From Rouxiella chamberiensis (GTDB lineage: Bacteria > Pseudomonadota > Gammaproteobacteria > Enterobacterales > Enterobacteriaceae): 64,000 bases of DNA. The stretch lies in assembly GCF_026967475.1 (NCBI RefSeq), contig NZ_CP114058.1:4030001-4094000 (forward strand), written 5' to 3'. A program made the translations under genes and the position numbers. Positions 9,843 to 20,719 of the stretch are shown here, piece by piece. The notes under the pieces are model-generated. The model worked only from the letters and a program-made list of their open reading frames with translations, was not told the origin of the DNA and ran no database searches. Each line of letters opens with the position of its first letter. Positions within the stretch are counted from its first letter, which is position 1.

Positions 9843-10820
9843 TTATTTAGCCAGAAGGCGCGGGGCCAGCCAGTCGGGAATGCGTGTTTCGAGCCACATC
9901 TGCGGACGCCGCCAGCTGCCGGTTACGAAGCCGACATGACCGCCATGTTCGGTCAGCTGATATTCAATCTCGGGCGGCAGATCCCGTGCATCCGGGATAA
10001 CCGCGTCGGTCATGAAGGGATCGTCTTTGGCATGCAGAATAAGGAGCGGCACCTTGACCTTCGAAAGCCGCGGCAAACCGCTACAGCGACGATAATAGTC
10101 TAGCGCGTTTTCAAAGCCGTGAGCTTTGGAGGTGATGGCATCGTCAAACTCGCGAAGACGGCGCATCGCCTTGAGCTGTGCCAGCGTCACGGGCAGCGTA
10201 TCGGGATATTTCAACAGCTTGCGCCGCGCGTTGCCTTTCAGCTGGTCCAGCAGATAGCGCTGATAAATGCGCGACGAACCCTGTTCGAGGCGATAGGCGC
10301 AGGGTTCGAGCATCAGCGGCGCAGAGACTATCACCGCCGCCTGCAAGGCACAGTTTTCACCTTCTTCGCCAAGATAGCAGGCCAGCATATTGCCGCCCAG
10401 CGAAAAGCCGACGGCGGCGGTCGGCGCTTCCCCGTGGGTGCGGCGCAGCCAGTTCAGGAAAAAGCGCGCATCGTCGGTTTCGCCCGAATGATAAATCCGC
10501 CGCAGCCGATTGGGTTCGCCGCTGCAACCACGAAAATGCATGACCACGCCGAGTCCGCCCTTTTCCCGCCAGGCTTGCAGCAGGCCGTGGGCATAAGGAC
10601 TGGAAAAGCCGCCTTCGAGTCCGTGGAACAGCACCATGCGCGGCTTGTGGCGCGCAGATTGCGGATCTTCGCTCCAGGCCAAATCGACAAAATCGCCGTC
10701 GGGCAGATCCAGCCGTTGCCAGACCGGCTTTAGCTTTACGTGCCGTCGGACCAGACGCGGCAGCAGCGTTTGCAGATGCGGATTGCTAGCACCGCGCAGG
10801 GGACGAAAACTTTCAGACAT
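9843..10820 (-). CDS. yheT: YheT, alpha/beta hydrolase
   Basis: A 325-residue alpha/beta hydrolase of the YheT/EMB8 type. Nucleophile Ser in GFSLGGN (about residue 128), acid Asp in AKDDPFM and His in EHGGHVGF form the expected triad. The substrate is unknown; the family is linked to ester or lipid hydrolysis. I favour the ATG at 10820 (MSESFRPLRGASNPHLQ); an in-frame ATG at 10862 would add 14 residues and cannot be excluded. It is divergent from the LysE-type gene. Confidence 0.88.
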   Translation of the reverse strand: MSESFRPLRGASNPHLQTLLPRLVRRHVKLKPVWQRLDLPDGDFVDLAWSEDPQSARHKPRMVLFHGLEGGFSSPYAHGLLQAWREKGGLGVVMHFRGCSGEPNRLRRIYHSGETDDARFFLNWLRRTHGEAPTAAVGFSLGGNMLACYLGEEGENCALQAAVIVSAPLMLEPCAYRLEQGSSRIYQRYLLDQLKGNARRKLLKYPDTLPVTLAQLKAMRRLREFDDAITSKAHGFENALDYYRRCSGLPRLSKVKVPLLILHAKDDPFMTDAVIPDARDLPPEIEYQLTEHGGHVGFVTGSWRRPQMWLETRIPDWLAPRLLAK

Positions 10821-10922
10821 TTTGTGGAAAAAAATCTCCTCGAGGAAGCTTGTACTACCCATACCACACTGATAGCTTCTCAGCTAATTGCATAATTATT
10901 GGGGTAGGGAGCAGCTGTTTAA

Positions 10923-11525
10923 ATGGAACTGGGTTTATTTCTTTCGATGCTTGGATTTTTGTGGGTTGCGGCCATTACGCCCGGCCCGAACAATATGTTG
11001 TTAACCACCTCCGGCGCAAACTTCGGCTTTATGCGATCGCTATGGCTGATGCTCGGCATCATGCTCGGGATGCAGAGTATTGTCATCTTGGTGGCGTTCG
11101 GCGTTGGCGGGTTAATTCTGCTTTATCCGTCGCTGCATACTCTCCTGAAGATACTGGGTAGCCTGTATCTCCTTTGGCTGGCGTGGAAGATTGCGACTTC
11201 CGCCTATGAAACGCTGGAGACCGACGCCAGACAGGCCAAACCCATTCGTCTCTATCAAGGTTGGTTGTTGCAGTTTCTGAACCCGAAAGCCTGGCTCATG
11301 GCTCTGGGCGCGGTCGCCAGTTTCAGTCTGGCCGGTGCGCAGTATAACCACTCTGTGGCGGCAATCAGTCTCGGCGTATTTATCGTCAATCTGGTGTCAG
11401 GGATTATCTGGCTAGGTTTTGGTACCGTGATCGGCCGTCTGCTCGGCAGTCGTCGCGCGTGGTACACCTTCAATATCGCGATGGGTTTGCTTACCGCCGC
11501 CTGCGTGTTGCTGATTTGGCGCTGA
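10923..11525 (+). CDS. LysE/RhtB-family amino acid exporter
   Basis: A 200-residue inner-membrane protein with about six hydrophobic helices. The family signature ITPGPNNMLL is at residues 19-28, with FLNPKAWLMALG near residue 118. LysE/RhtB proteins export amino acids or derivatives; the substrate here is not predictable, although EamB/YahN-like members are nearest by eye. It is not present between yheT and yheS in E. coli and begins the inserted block that includes tauABCD. A strong terminator follows. Confidence 0.85.
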   Translation: MELGLFLSMLGFLWVAAITPGPNNMLLTTSGANFGFMRSLWLMLGIMLGMQSIVILVAFGVGGLILLYPSLHTLLKILGSLYLLWLAWKIATSAYETLETDARQAKPIRLYQGWLLQFLNPKAWLMALGAVASFSLAGAQYNHSVAAISLGVFIVNLVSGIIWLGFGTVIGRLLGSRRAWYTFNIAMGLLTAACVLLIWR

Positions 11526-11565
11526 TTTCTGGCGCGATGTCGTGCTCACTTCGTTTAACGCCCCC

Positions 11566-11594
11566 AAACGGCTATCCAAAAAGATAGCCGTTTT
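11566..11594 (+). terminator. Terminator of the LysE-type gene
   Basis: AAACGGCTATC-CAAAAA-GATAGCCGTTTT, an 11-bp stem ending in T residues, lies 40 bases after the exporter stop and insulates it from tauA. Confidence 0.85.
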
Positions 11595-11755
11595 CCTGTA
11601 TTTACCCTTCCTTTGACTGGCATAACGTCCATATATTCCTTTTAGTTATTAAAGGTAATTTATAATTACTTTTAATGTCGCTGCCGCTCAGCTAAAAATT
11701 CTCCACAGATCAAAAAATCATCCATCGCGTTTAACTTTTTGTGGAGCACCTATTC

Positions 11756-12745
11756 ATGGCAAACCGTTCTCTTTTACGTGGCGCAGCATTGCTGCTGTCA
11801 CTGACCGCTCTCAGCGCGCACGCGGTGGATGTGACCGTCGCCTATCAAACCTCGGCGGAACCGGCCAAAGTGGCGCAGGCCGAAAATACCTTTGCCAAGG
11901 CGTCCGGCGCAACCGTCGACTGGCGCAAGTTCGACAGCGGCTCGAGCGTGCTGCGTGCGCTGGCCTCGGGCGACGTACAGATTGGCAATATCGGCTCAAG
12001 CCCGCTGGCCGTTGCCGCCAGCCAGAAATTACCTATCGAGGCTTTCCTGCTGGCGTCCGAACTCGGCAGTTCCGAAGCGCTGGTGGTCAAGAAAAGCATC
12101 AATAGCCCGCAGGACCTGATTGGCAAGCGCATCGCGGTGCCGTTTATCTCGACCACGCACTACAGCCTGCTGTCGGCGCTGAAACACTGGAACATCGATC
12201 CTGCAAAAGTCACCATCGTGAACCTGCAACCGCCTGCCATCGCGGCAGCGTGGGCGCGTGGCGACATTGACGGCGCCTATGTCTGGGCTCCGGCGGTCAA
12301 TGAGCTCGAGAAAACCGGCAAGGTGCTGACCGACTCTTCGCAGGTCGGCAAATGGGGTTCTCCGACGCTGGACGTCTGGGTCGTGCGCAAGGATTTCGCG
12401 CAGGCGCATCCTGAAATCGTGACCGCCTTTGCCCGCAGCGCGCTGTCTGCGCAGAAAGCCTATTTGCAGAATCCGGAGCAGTGGCTGAAAGACACCTCAA
12501 ACCTGAATACGCTGTCGCGTCTGAGCGGCGTGCCGGACGACCAGATCCCGGGGCTGGTGAAAGGCAACCGTTATCTGCCGGTGGCCGAACAGGTAACCCA
12601 ACTGGGGCAGCCGGTGAACAAGGCGATTAAAGACACCGCCAGCTTCCTGAAGGAACAGGGCAAGGTGCCGCAGGTGGATAACGACTACAGCAGCTTTGTG
12701 ACCGACAAATTCGTGAAGGCCGTGCAGGCCGACCCGCAATCTTAA
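11756..12745 (+). CDS. tauA: Taurine ABC transporter, periplasmic binding protein
   Basis: A 329-residue solute-binding protein for taurine and related alkanesulfonates. The signal peptide ([15 protein letters not shown], cleavage after SAHA) is followed by [13 protein letters not shown]. The SsuA/TauA fold features [11 protein letters not shown] and [10 protein letters not shown] are present. The ATG at 11756 is preceded by GTGGAG at good spacing. It is the first gene of tauABCD, used for sulfur from taurine. In E. coli the operon is under Cbl/CysB; the 160-base upstream region here is AT-rich, but I cannot define a Cbl site. Confidence 0.95.
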   Translation: MANRSLLRGAALLLSLTALSAHAVDVTVAYQTSAEPAKVAQAENTFAKASGATVDWRKFDSGSSVLRALASGDVQIGNIGSSPLAVAASQKLPIEAFLLASELGSSEALVVKKSINSPQDLIGKRIAVPFISTTHYSLLSALKHWNIDPAKVTIVNLQPPAIAAAWARGDIDGAYVWAPAVNELEKTGKVLTDSSQVGKWGSPTLDVWVVRKDFAQAHPEIVTAFARSALSAQKAYLQNPEQWLKDTSNLNTLSRLSGVPDDQIPGLVKGNRYLPVAEQVTQLGQPVNKAIKDTASFLKEQGKVPQVDNDYSSFVTDKFVKAVQADPQS

Positions 12746-12755
12746 GGAGGTCGCC

Positions 12756-13523
12756 ATGCTTCAGGTCTCTCAACTCTCGGCCCAATATCAGGGCAATCCC
12801 GTGTTGCACGACATCTCGCTGCAAATCGATGCGGGGGAACTGGTCGTTGTGCTGGGGCCATCGGGATGTGGCAAAACGACGCTGCTTAACCTGATTGCCG
12901 GATTTACCTCGCCGAGCGGCGGGTCAATCAACCTCGACGGCGCGCCGGTCAAGGGGCCGGGAGCGGAGCGTGGCGTCGTGTTCCAGCATGAGGGGCTGCT
13001 GCCGTGGCGCAATGTGCTGGATAACGTGGAATTCGGTTTGCAGCTGGCGGGCATCGATAAACGTGCGCGTCGGCAAACGGCCGAAAGAATGCTCGCCAAA
13101 GTCGGCCTGACCGGTTACGAGCGCCATAATCTGTGGGAGTTGTCGGGCGGGATGCGTCAACGTGTCGGTATTGCCCGCGCACTGGCCGCCGACCCGCGAC
13201 TGCTCTTGCTCGACGAGCCGTTCGGTGCGCTCGATGCCTTTACCCGCGAACAGATGCAGGAACTGTTGCTGACCATCTGGCGCGACACCGGCAAGCAGAT
13301 TTTCCTGATAACGCATGACATCGAAGAGGCGATTTTCCTCGCCAGCGAACTGTTGCTGCTGTCGCCCGGTCCGGGAAGGGTGCTGGAACGTATTCCGCTG
13401 GCGTTCGGACAACGCTATGCCGACGGCGAATCCTGCCGCAGCATTAAATCCGACCCCGAGTTTATTCGCCAGCGCGAGTACGTGCTCGGTCAGGTGTTCC
13501 AGCATCGAGGAGGCCAGCTATGA
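12756..13523 (+). CDS. tauB: Taurine ABC transporter, ATPase
   Basis: The 255-residue ATP-hydrolysing subunit of the taurine importer. Walker [10 protein letters not shown] (about residues 34-42), signature ELSGGMRQR, Walker [10 protein letters not shown] and switch His in ITHDIEEA are intact. It starts 10 bases after tauA behind a strong AAGGAGG and overlaps tauC by 4 bases (ATGA). Confidence 0.96.
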   Translation: MLQVSQLSAQYQGNPVLHDISLQIDAGELVVVLGPSGCGKTTLLNLIAGFTSPSGGSINLDGAPVKGPGAERGVVFQHEGLLPWRNVLDNVEFGLQLAGIDKRARRQTAERMLAKVGLTGYERHNLWELSGGMRQRVGIARALAADPRLLLLDEPFGALDAFTREQMQELLLTIWRDTGKQIFLITHDIEEAIFLASELLLLSPGPGRVLERIPLAFGQRYADGESCRSIKSDPEFIRQREYVLGQVFQHRGGQL

Positions 13524-14353
13524 GCGCCGAACCGGTTTTGAAAGAGATAACGCGCGCGAAAAGCCCGAACAAAGGCTGGACGTTGCCACGCAATGTGCGT
13601 CTCAGCCTCGGCACGCTATTGACGCTGCTCGTAGTGTGGTGGGCGGTCACGGCATTGAACTGGATACCGCCGTTGTTCCTGCCCGCGCCCCAGCAGGTGT
13701 TGCATCAGTTAATCACCATCGCCAGTCCGCAGGGCTTTATGGATGCCACCCTGTGGCAGCATTTGCAGGCGAGTCTGGCGCGCATCGTGATTGCGCTGTT
13801 TGCCGCCATAGTGATTGGCGTGCCGGTAGGGATAGCAATGGGGCTGAACGAAACGCTGCGCGGTATTCTTGATCCGCTGATTGAGCTGTATCGCCCCGTG
13901 CCGCCGCTGGCCTATCTGCCGCTGATGGTCATTTGGTTTGGCATTGGTGAAACCTCGAAGATTTTACTGATTTATCTGGCGATTTTCGCGCCGGTGGCGA
14001 TGTCTGCGCTGGCAGGCGTGCGCAGCGCCTCCAAAGTCCGCATTCGTGCGGCGCAGGCATTGGGTGCCAGCCGCTGGCAGGTGCTGCGTTACGTTATTCT
14101 GCCCGGCGCGCTGCCGGAAATTCTTACCGGTGTGCGCATCGGACTGGGCGTTGGCTGGTCCACGCTCGTGGCAGCGGAACTTATCGCGGCCACGCGAGGT
14201 TTAGGTTTTATGGTGCAGTCGGCGGGAGAGTTTCTGGCGACTGACGTGGTTATCGCCGGGATTAGCGTCATCGCGCTTATCGCCTGCGCACTCGAACTGG
14301 GCCTGCGCTATCTGCAGCGCAAACTGACCCCCTGGCACGGAGAACAACAATGA
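13520..14353 (+). CDS. tauC: Taurine ABC transporter, permease
   Basis: The 277-residue membrane subunit, with about six hydrophobic helices and the permease EAA loop [20 protein letters not shown] near residue 180 that docks on TauB. It overlaps tauB and tauD by 4 bases each, typical of a tightly coupled operon. Confidence 0.95.
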   Translation: MSAEPVLKEITRAKSPNKGWTLPRNVRLSLGTLLTLLVVWWAVTALNWIPPLFLPAPQQVLHQLITIASPQGFMDATLWQHLQASLARIVIALFAAIVIGVPVGIAMGLNETLRGILDPLIELYRPVPPLAYLPLMVIWFGIGETSKILLIYLAIFAPVAMSALAGVRSASKVRIRAAQALGASRWQVLRYVILPGALPEILTGVRIGLGVGWSTLVAAELIAATRGLGFMVQSAGEFLATDVVIAGISVIALIACALELGLRYLQRKLTPWHGEQQ

Positions 14354-15198
14354 ACGAACGCCTGAAGATTACCCCGCTCGGCCCCTACATTGGCGCGCTG
14401 GTGGAAGATGTGTCGCTGAGCCGTCCGCTTTCCGACGCCCAGTTTGAGCAGCTTTATCACGCGCTGTTGAAATATCAGGTGCTGTTTGCCCGCAACCAAC
14501 CGGTGACGCCGGTTCAGCAACGCGCGCTGGCGGCCCGTTTCGGCGATCTGCACATTCATCCTGTGTACCCGCAAACGCCCGAAGCGCAGGAAATCATTAT
14601 TCTTGATACCGACGACAACAATCCGCCGGACAATGATAACTGGCACACCGATGTGACCTTTATCGAAACGCCGCCGCTGGGCGCAATTCTGGCGGCAAAA
14701 CGCCTGCCATCAACCGGCGGTGACACACTGTGGGCCAGCGGCATCGCGGCTTACGAGGCGTTGTCGACCCCTTTCAGGCAGCTGTTGGCCGGGTTGCAGG
14801 CCGAGCATGATTTCACCAAGTCTTTCCAGGAATATAAATACCGCAAGACGCCGGAAGAGCATGCGCAGTGGCAAAAGGCCAAAGAGAAGAATCCTCCTTT
14901 GCTGCATCCGGTGATCCGCACGCATCCGGTGTCAGGCAAGCAGGCGCTGTTCGTTAATGAAGGTTTCACGACGCGAATAATCGGGTTGGAAGAGAAGGAG
15001 AGTGCCGCGATCCTCGATTTCCTGTTCCGTCACATCACCAAACCCGAATTTCAGGTGCGCTGGCGCTGGCAGGAAAACGATATTGCGTTGTGGGATAACC
15101 GCGTGACGCAGCATTATGCCAATGCCGACTATCTGCCGCAGCGCCGTATCATGCACCGCGCGACGATCCTAGGTGATAAGCCGTTTTATTCAGCGTGA
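14350..15198 (+). CDS. tauD: Taurine dioxygenase
   Basis: Fe(II)/2-oxoglutarate-dependent enzyme that hydroxylates taurine, releasing sulfite and aminoacetaldehyde in the cytoplasm. The 282-residue protein shows the iron facial triad: NWHTDVTF (His and Asp near residues 99-101) and the distal His in [12 protein letters not shown] near residue 255; the 2-oxoglutarate Arg is in RRIMHRATI. It completes the operon. Confidence 0.96.
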   Translation: MNERLKITPLGPYIGALVEDVSLSRPLSDAQFEQLYHALLKYQVLFARNQPVTPVQQRALAARFGDLHIHPVYPQTPEAQEIIILDTDDNNPPDNDNWHTDVTFIETPPLGAILAAKRLPSTGGDTLWASGIAAYEALSTPFRQLLAGLQAEHDFTKSFQEYKYRKTPEEHAQWQKAKEKNPPLLHPVIRTHPVSGKQALFVNEGFTTRIIGLEEKESAAILDFLFRHITKPEFQVRWRWQENDIALWDNRVTQHYANADYLPQRRIMHRATILGDKPFYSA

Positions 15199-15210
15199 TA
15201 CAGGGCGATA

Positions 15211-15241
15211 AAAAAGGGTGACGTAAGGATACGCCACCCTG
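15211..15241 (-). terminator. yheS terminator
   Basis: Read on the minus strand, AGGGTGGCGT and ACGTCACCCT form a 10-bp stem (one mismatch) followed by a run of six T. It ends yheS; on the plus strand it may also help end tauABCD. Confidence 0.75.
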
Positions 15242-15269
15242 ATTGCCTCTTCACTCCACTGTGCCGGTG

Positions 15270-17185
15270 TCAGGCATTGAATTCCTGCGCCAGTTGCTCG
15301 AGCTGTTCCTGCGCGTCGAGCCAATTCATTTCAACCTCTTCCAACGCGCCTTTCACCTTGATCTGCTGCTGCAAACAGGCGGTCAGATCGGCTTTACGGC
15401 TGTTGTCGTAAATAGCTGAATCGGCGAGCTTCGCTTCAACCTCGGCCAGTTCGCCGGAAAGTTTTTCCATCTGCTTTTCCCACGCGGTTATCTGCTTGCG
15501 CAGCGGCTGCGTCTGGTTGCGGAAATCGGCCTCGCGACGTTTTTGATCCTTGCGTGACTGCGCACTGTTGGAGCCCGCGTCTTTATCCGGCGCGCCCTGC
15601 TGGTTTTCCTGACGCTGAATATCCACCAGCCACTGCTGATAGTCTTCGAGGTCGCCATCAAACTGCTCAACCTTGCCCGCGTGAACCAGATAGAGGTCAT
15701 CGGTAGTAGAAACGCAGCAGGTGACGGTCGTGCGACACCACAACCATGGCGCCTTCGAAATCGATCAGCGCTTCGGTCAATGCCTGACGCATGTCGAGGT
15801 CCAGGTGGTTGGTCGGTTCATCGAGCAGCAGCAGGTTAGGACGTTGCCAGACGATTAACGCCAGCACCAGACGCGCTTTTTCACCGCCCGAGAAACGCTC
15901 GGTCTTTTCGGTGACTTTATCGCCCTGGAAGCCGAAACCGCCGAGATAGTCGCGCAGCTGCTGTTCAGTCTGCTTGTCGGCTAACCGCACCAGATGCTGC
16001 AACGGCGAGTCTTCGGCGACCAGAAATTCCAGCTGATGCTGAGCGAAGTAACCCAGCTTTACGCCTTTTGCCAGACCGATATCGCCCTTCAGCGGCGGCA
16101 TGGTGCCCGCCAGCAGTTTGATAAGTGTCGACTTACCCGCGCCGTTGCGCCCGAGCAGGCCGATGCGCGAACCCGGCACCAGATTGAGCTTGATGGAGTC
16201 GAGGATCACGTGGTCTCCATAACCCGCGCTGACTTTTTCCATGCGCAGCAACGGGTCCGGCAGACTTTCCGGCGAGCGGAAACTAAACTGGAAAGGGTTG
16301 TCGACGTGCGCGGGTGCAATCAACTCCATGCGCTCGAGCATCTTGATACGGCTCTGTGCCTGCTTGGCTTTGGTCGCCTGGGCGCGGAAACGGTCGATAT
16401 AGCTTTTAAGGTGCGCGACCTTTTCCTGCTGATTTTCGAACAGCGACTGCTGCTGGGCCAGTTTGGTGGCGCGCTGGCGTTCGAACGACGAATAGTTGCC
16501 GGTGTATTCGTTCAGCGTCTGCTGTTCAATGTGCAAAATCTTGTCGACGATAGGATCAAGGAAGTCGCGGTCATGGGAAATCAGGACCAGCGTGCCGTCG
16601 TAGCTCTTCAGCCACTTTTCCAGCCAGATGACGGCGTCCAGATCCAGGTGGTTGGTCGGTTCGTCGAGCAGCAGCAGATCGGAGCGCAGAATCAGCGCCT
16701 GCGCCAGGTTAAGGCGCATACGCCAACCGCCGGAGAAGGATTTGACCGGCTGTTGCAGCTGATTCTGGGTGAATCCAAGTCCGCTCAGCAGGCTTGCCGC
16801 ACGTGCCGGAATGGTCCACGCCTGAATGGCGTCGAGTTTTCCGTGCAGAAACGGCGATGGCATGGCCGTCGTCGCGCTCGTTGGCCGCCTGCAATTCGGA
16901 TTCAAGCTGACGAAATTCGCGATCGCCATCGATAACATACTCTATCGCCGGCACGTCGAGAGCCGGCGTTTCCTGGTTTACCCAGGCCAGCGCCCAGTTT
17001 GCCGGAAACGTCAGGTTGCCCGCATCGGCGCTCATTTCGTTTTTCAACAGCGAAATCAGAGTCGATTTACCACAGCCGTTTTTGCCCACCAGGCCGACTT
17101 TCTGACCCGGATTGATAGTGGCAGAGGCATTGTCAAGCAGGACATTGGTGCCACGCCTGATTTGTAACGATGAGAAAACTATCAT
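15270..17185 (-). pseudogene. yheS: YheS, ABC-F ATPase; reading frame broken twice, probably sequence errors
   Basis: ABC-F protein with two ATPase cassettes and no membrane segment, of the ribosome-associated Uup/YheS group. The N-terminal cassette has VGKNGCGKST and the second LGRNGAGKST; both have LLLLDEPTNHLD. A C-terminal coiled coil follows. Two extra bases break the frame, an A in AAA at 16849-16851 and an A in AAA at 15710-15712. Removing them gives exactly 637 residues, the E. coli length. Both lie at GAAC read as GAAAC. The gene is very likely intact in the organism. It starts at ATG 17185 and is divergent from kefG. Confidence 0.85.
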
Positions 17186-17323
17186 AAAGCGCCGTGTAGT
17201 TGAGAGTATGTTAAATTGACTGTCATCATACTGAGTTAAACAAGACGTATTAAACGTCCCATTTTGTATTTGCGGAGCATGGTAGCGGAAATTTTGCACC
17301 CTGACGACGCTTTGGAGGTTTTG

Positions 17324-17875
17324 ATGTCGCAGCCACCCAGGGTTTTGCTGCTTTACGCCCACCCGGAATCACCCGATTCGGTTGCCAATCGCATTTTACT
17401 CGACCGGGCCAAACAGCTTGAGCATGTTACCGTCCACGATTTATATGCGCACTATCCCGACTTTTTCATCGATATTCATTACGAACAACAATTGCTGCGC
17501 GAGCATGACGTCATCGTCTTTCAACATCCGCTGTATACCTACAGTTGTCCGGCACTGCTCAAGGAGTGGATGGACAGGGTGCTGGCGCGCGGTTTTGCCA
17601 GCGGTGCGGACGGCACGGCCCTGCAAGGCAAGTACTGGCGTTCGGTGGTGACCACCGGCGAACCGGAAGGCGCGTATCGTGCAGGCGGCTACAACGGCTA
17701 TAAAATGAGTGATGTGATGCGCCCGTTCGAGTTGACCGCCGCGATGTGCGGCATGCACTGGCTGACGCCGATAATCATTTACTGGGCGCGTCGTCAGTCG
17801 CCTGACACATTGGCCAGCCACGCACAGGCTTACGGCGAGTGGCTTCAGAACCCCCTGCCAAACGGAGGAATCTAA
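17324..17875 (+). CDS. kefG: KefG, ancillary oxidoreductase of the KefB potassium efflux system
   Basis: A 183-residue flavodoxin-like NAD(P)H quinone oxidoreductase that binds and activates KefB. Recognisable features are [16 protein letters not shown] at the N-terminus and [17 protein letters not shown] near residue 65. The ATG at 17324 follows TTTGGAGG. The stop is 2 bases before the inferred kefB start, so the pair is coupled. Confidence 0.94.
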   Translation: MSQPPRVLLLYAHPESPDSVANRILLDRAKQLEHVTVHDLYAHYPDFFIDIHYEQQLLREHDVIVFQHPLYTYSCPALLKEWMDRVLARGFASGADGTALQGKYWRSVVTTGEPEGAYRAGGYNGYKMSDVMRPFELTAAMCGMHWLTPIIIYWARRQSPDTLASHAQAYGEWLQNPLPNGGI

Positions 17876-17877
17876 CC

Positions 17878-19686
17878 ATCGACAGTTCGAGTTTACCGAC
17901 AGCGATTCTGCTGTTTCTTTTTGCCGCCGTGGTGGCGGTGCCGATTGCGCAGCGTTTGGGTATCGGCGCGGTCTTAGGCTATCTGCTGGCCGGTATCGCC
18001 ATTGGTCCGTGGGGACTAGGCTTTATTCGCGACGTAGATGAAATTCTGCACTTCTCCGAGCTGGGCGTGGTGTTCCTGATGTTTATCATCGGTCTGGAGC
18101 TGAATCCCGGCAAGCTGTGGCAACTGCGGCGGCAGATTTTCGGCGTCGGTGCCGGTCAGGTTATCCTGACGGCGCTGGTGCTCGGCGGGCTGCTGTTCCT
18201 GACTCATTTCTCCTGGCAGGCTGCGGTGATTGGCGGCATCGGGCTTGCGATGTCGTCGACGGCGATGGCGCTACAGCTGATGCAGGATAAAGGCATGACC
18301 CGCAACGAAGGCGGTCAGCTGGGCTTTGCCGTGCTGCTGTTTCAGGACATCGCGGTTATCCCTGCTCTGGCGCTTATCCCCGTGCTGGCGGGCACTTCGT
18401 CCGGCGGGAATGACTGGAGCATGATAGGCATGAAGGTGCTGGCGTTTGTCGGCATGCTGGTCGGCGGGCGTTATCTGCTGCGGCCTATTTTCCGGCTGAT
18501 TGTGGCGTCGGGCGTGCGGGAGGTCTTTACCGCGGCCGCCTTGCTGGTGGTGCTCGGCGCGGCGCTGTTTATGCAGGAGCTCGGATTTTCGATGGCGCTC
18601 GGCACTTTTATCGCCGGGATTTTACTGGCGGAAAGCGAATATCAGCACGAATTGGAAATTGCCATCGAGCCGTTTAAGGGACTCTTGCTGGGGTTGTTCT
18701 TTATCTCGGTGGGTATGGCGCTGAATCTTGGGGTGCTGTATACCAACATCCTGCTGGTTCTGCTTAGCGTTATCGTGCTGGTGATAGTAAAAGGCGGCGT
18801 GCTTTATCTGCTCGCCAGGCTGTTCGATTTACGCACTTCGGTGCGGCTGCAATTTGCAGGCGTACTGAGTCAGGGCGGCGAATTCGCCTTTGTGCTGTTC
18901 TCGGCGGCAGGGGCGCAGAAAGTGATTTCCCAGCAGCAGCTGTCGCTCTTGCTGGTTGTGGTCACACTTTCGATGATGACGACGCCGCTGTTGCTGAAAT
19001 ACGTCGACAGGATCCTGGTCCGCCGCTATAACGCACAGGAAGAAAGTGACGAAACGCACTTTGTCGAAGACAATGATCCGCAAGTTATCATCGTCGGGTT
19101 CGGGCGTTTCGGGCAGGTGGTCGGGCGTCTGCTGATGGCCAACAAAATGCGCATTACCGTGCTCGAACGCGATATCAGTGCAGTCGGTCTGATGCGCAGT
19201 TTTGGCTATCAGGTGTACTACGGCGATGCAACACGGCTCGAACTGCTGCGCGCAGCGGGTGCGGAAAAGGCAAAATCCATTGTGATTACCTGCAATGAGC
19301 CGGAAGATACCTTGCAGATTGTCCGGCTTTGTCAGGAAAACTTTCCGCACCTCAATATTCTTGCCCGTGCACGCGGGCGTGTAGAGGCGCATGAACTGTT
19401 GCAGGCCGGCGTGCAGAACTTCTCGCGCGAGACGTTTTCGAGTGCGCTGGAACTGGGTAAAAAGGCGCTGATTACATTGGGGATGCATCCGCATAGCGCC
19501 TATCGCGCCCAGCAGCATTTCCGCCGTCTGGACATGCGCATGCTGCGCGAACTGGTGCCGCAGGTGCAGGGCGATGTGGCGCAGATTTCGCGTGTGAAAG
19601 AGGCGCGTCGCGAACTGGAAGACGTTTTCCAGAGCGAGATGCACAAAGAACGGCGTCAGCTCGACGGCTGGGACGACGATCAATAA
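17878..19686 (+). CDS. kefB: KefB, glutathione-regulated potassium-efflux antiporter
   Basis: A 602-residue monovalent cation:proton antiporter (CPA2) that effluxes K+ and acidifies the cytoplasm when glutathione adducts bind. About 12 membrane helices fill residues 1-375 ([14 protein letters not shown] is typical), then a Rossmann RCK/KTN domain begins [14 protein letters not shown] near residue 403. By family alignment ([14 protein letters not shown]) and the GGAGGA site 6 bases upstream, the start is at 17878, but that codon reads ATC. The nearest standard start, GTG at 17839, would overlap kefG. Either an AUC start or a substitution error. Confidence 0.88.
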   Translation: MDSSSLPTAILLFLFAAVVAVPIAQRLGIGAVLGYLLAGIAIGPWGLGFIRDVDEILHFSELGVVFLMFIIGLELNPGKLWQLRRQIFGVGAGQVILTALVLGGLLFLTHFSWQAAVIGGIGLAMSSTAMALQLMQDKGMTRNEGGQLGFAVLLFQDIAVIPALALIPVLAGTSSGGNDWSMIGMKVLAFVGMLVGGRYLLRPIFRLIVASGVREVFTAAALLVVLGAALFMQELGFSMALGTFIAGILLAESEYQHELEIAIEPFKGLLLGLFFISVGMALNLGVLYTNILLVLLSVIVLVIVKGGVLYLLARLFDLRTSVRLQFAGVLSQGGEFAFVLFSAAGAQKVISQQQLSLLLVVVTLSMMTTPLLLKYVDRILVRRYNAQEESDETHFVEDNDPQVIIVGFGRFGQVVGRLLMANKMRITVLERDISAVGLMRSFGYQVYYGDATRLELLRAAGAEKAKSIVITCNEPEDTLQIVRLCQENFPHLNILARARGRVEAHELLQAGVQNFSRETFSSALELGKKALITLGMHPHSAYRAQQHFRRLDMRMLRELVPQVQGDVAQISRVKEARRELEDVFQSEMHKERRQLDGWDDDQ

Positions 19687-19794
19687 GGTCGCAGGCGGCC
19701 GCGACGACAGAAGTTTCCTAATATTTATTGTAAAGAATCCCCTACGGCGGGCGGCAACAAACCCGCTCGCTACAGGATTCGGGAGAGTCGGAAA

Positions 19795-19998
19795 ATGGCA
19801 GCAACCCGTAAGCGATTTATCGCCGGTGCGGTATGTCCCGAGTGTAAGGCACTGGATACGCTGAGGTTATGGCAGGAAGATCAGGTTGAGGTAGTCGAGT
19901 GCGTGAAATGCGGACACCAGAAACGTCAAACCGATGAGCAGGTCAAAAAGCACGTGCGCGGCGATGAGCAGGTGATCGGCATTTTTGATCCGAAGTAG
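19795..19998 (+). CDS. yheV: YheV family putative zinc-ribbon protein
   Basis: A 67-residue protein with two Cys pairs spaced as a zinc ribbon: VCPECK near residue 12 and VECVKCGH near residue 38. It matches E. coli YheV, whose function is unknown, and sits between kefB and slyD as in E. coli. ATG at 19795 follows GGGAGAG. Confidence 0.9.
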   Translation: MAATRKRFIAGAVCPECKALDTLRLWQEDQVEVVECVKCGHQKRQTDEQVKKHVRGDEQVIGIFDPK

Positions 19999-20113
19999 CG
20001 TTATCCCGCGGCTTTTTTTATGCTTAGGGGTACAGAGGCGCGGTTTTCCGCTACAATCTTCGCCAAAATGCAGTATTTGACGAAATTACAGATTTCAAAC
20101 GGTAGGAGTTATC

Positions 20114-20662
20114 ATGAAAGTATCTAAAGACGTGGTTGTCAGCGTTGCGTATCAGGTTCGTACAGAAGACGGCGTGCTGGTTGACGAGTCACCGGTCAGC
20201 GCACCACTGGACTACCTGCACGGTCACGGCTCGCTGATTTCCGGTCTGGAAAGCGCGCTGGAAGGCCATGCGGTTGGCGATCGTTTTGACGTTCACGTAG
20301 GCGCCAACGAAGCTTATGGTAACTATGACGAGAACCTGGTGCAGCGCGTTCCTAAAGACGTGTTCATGGGCGTTGACGAACTGGAAGTCGGCATGCGTTT
20401 CCTGGCCGACACCGATCAGGGTCCGGTACCTGTAGAAATCACCGCTGTTGACGGCGACCATGTTGTGGTTGACGGCAACCACATGCTGGCTGGCCAGAAC
20501 CTGAACTTCAACGTTGAAGTGGTTGCCATCCGTGAAGCGACCGAAGAAGAACTGGCTCACGGCCACGTTCACGGCGAGCACGGTCATGACCACGGGCACG
20601 ACCACGACCATGACCACGGTCAGGGCGGTTGTGGCACCGGCGGTTGCGGTTGCAGCCACTAA
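20114..20662 (+). CDS. slyD: SlyD, FKBP-type peptidyl-prolyl isomerase and metallochaperone
   Basis: A 182-residue cytoplasmic prolyl isomerase and chaperone that also handles nickel for hydrogenase maturation. FKBP domain halves (YQVRTEDGVLVDESP; YGNYDENLVQRVP) flank the insert-in-flap domain (about residues 70-130). The C-terminal tail is rich in His, Gly and Cys (GHDHGHDHDHDHG, then GGCGTGGCGCSH), the metal-binding region. It is shorter than in E. coli (196). A strong bidirectional terminator follows. Confidence 0.96.
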   Translation: MKVSKDVVVSVAYQVRTEDGVLVDESPVSAPLDYLHGHGSLISGLESALEGHAVGDRFDVHVGANEAYGNYDENLVQRVPKDVFMGVDELEVGMRFLADTDQGPVPVEITAVDGDHVVVDGNHMLAGQNLNFNVEVVAIREATEEELAHGHVHGEHGHDHGHDHDHDHGQGGCGTGGCGCSH

Positions 20663-20680
20663 TCGGCATGTAAACCGATG

Positions 20681-20719
20681 AAAAGAAAAGGCGGCCACTG
20701 GCCGCCTTTTTTATTGCGT
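20681..20719 (+). repeat. 39-bp direct repeat, left copy
   Basis: From AAAAGAAAAGGCGGCC to TTTATTGCGT this stretch is identical base for base to 21464-21502. The two copies bracket the toxin-antitoxin cassette, and the repeat unit is 783 bp. Confidence 0.95.
20686..20712. terminator. slyD terminator, copy 1 of a duplicated element
   Basis: AAAAGGCGGCC-ACT-GGCCGCCTTTT is an 11-bp stem with A and T tracts on both sides, so it works in both directions. It is the core of the 39-bp sequence repeated exactly at 21464-21502. Confidence 0.9.

Noticed and set aside
15994..16935. A 313-codon open frame on + opposite yheS
   Set aside because: Shadow of a conserved ABC-F gene. The yheS protein sequence on the other strand is recognisable throughout.
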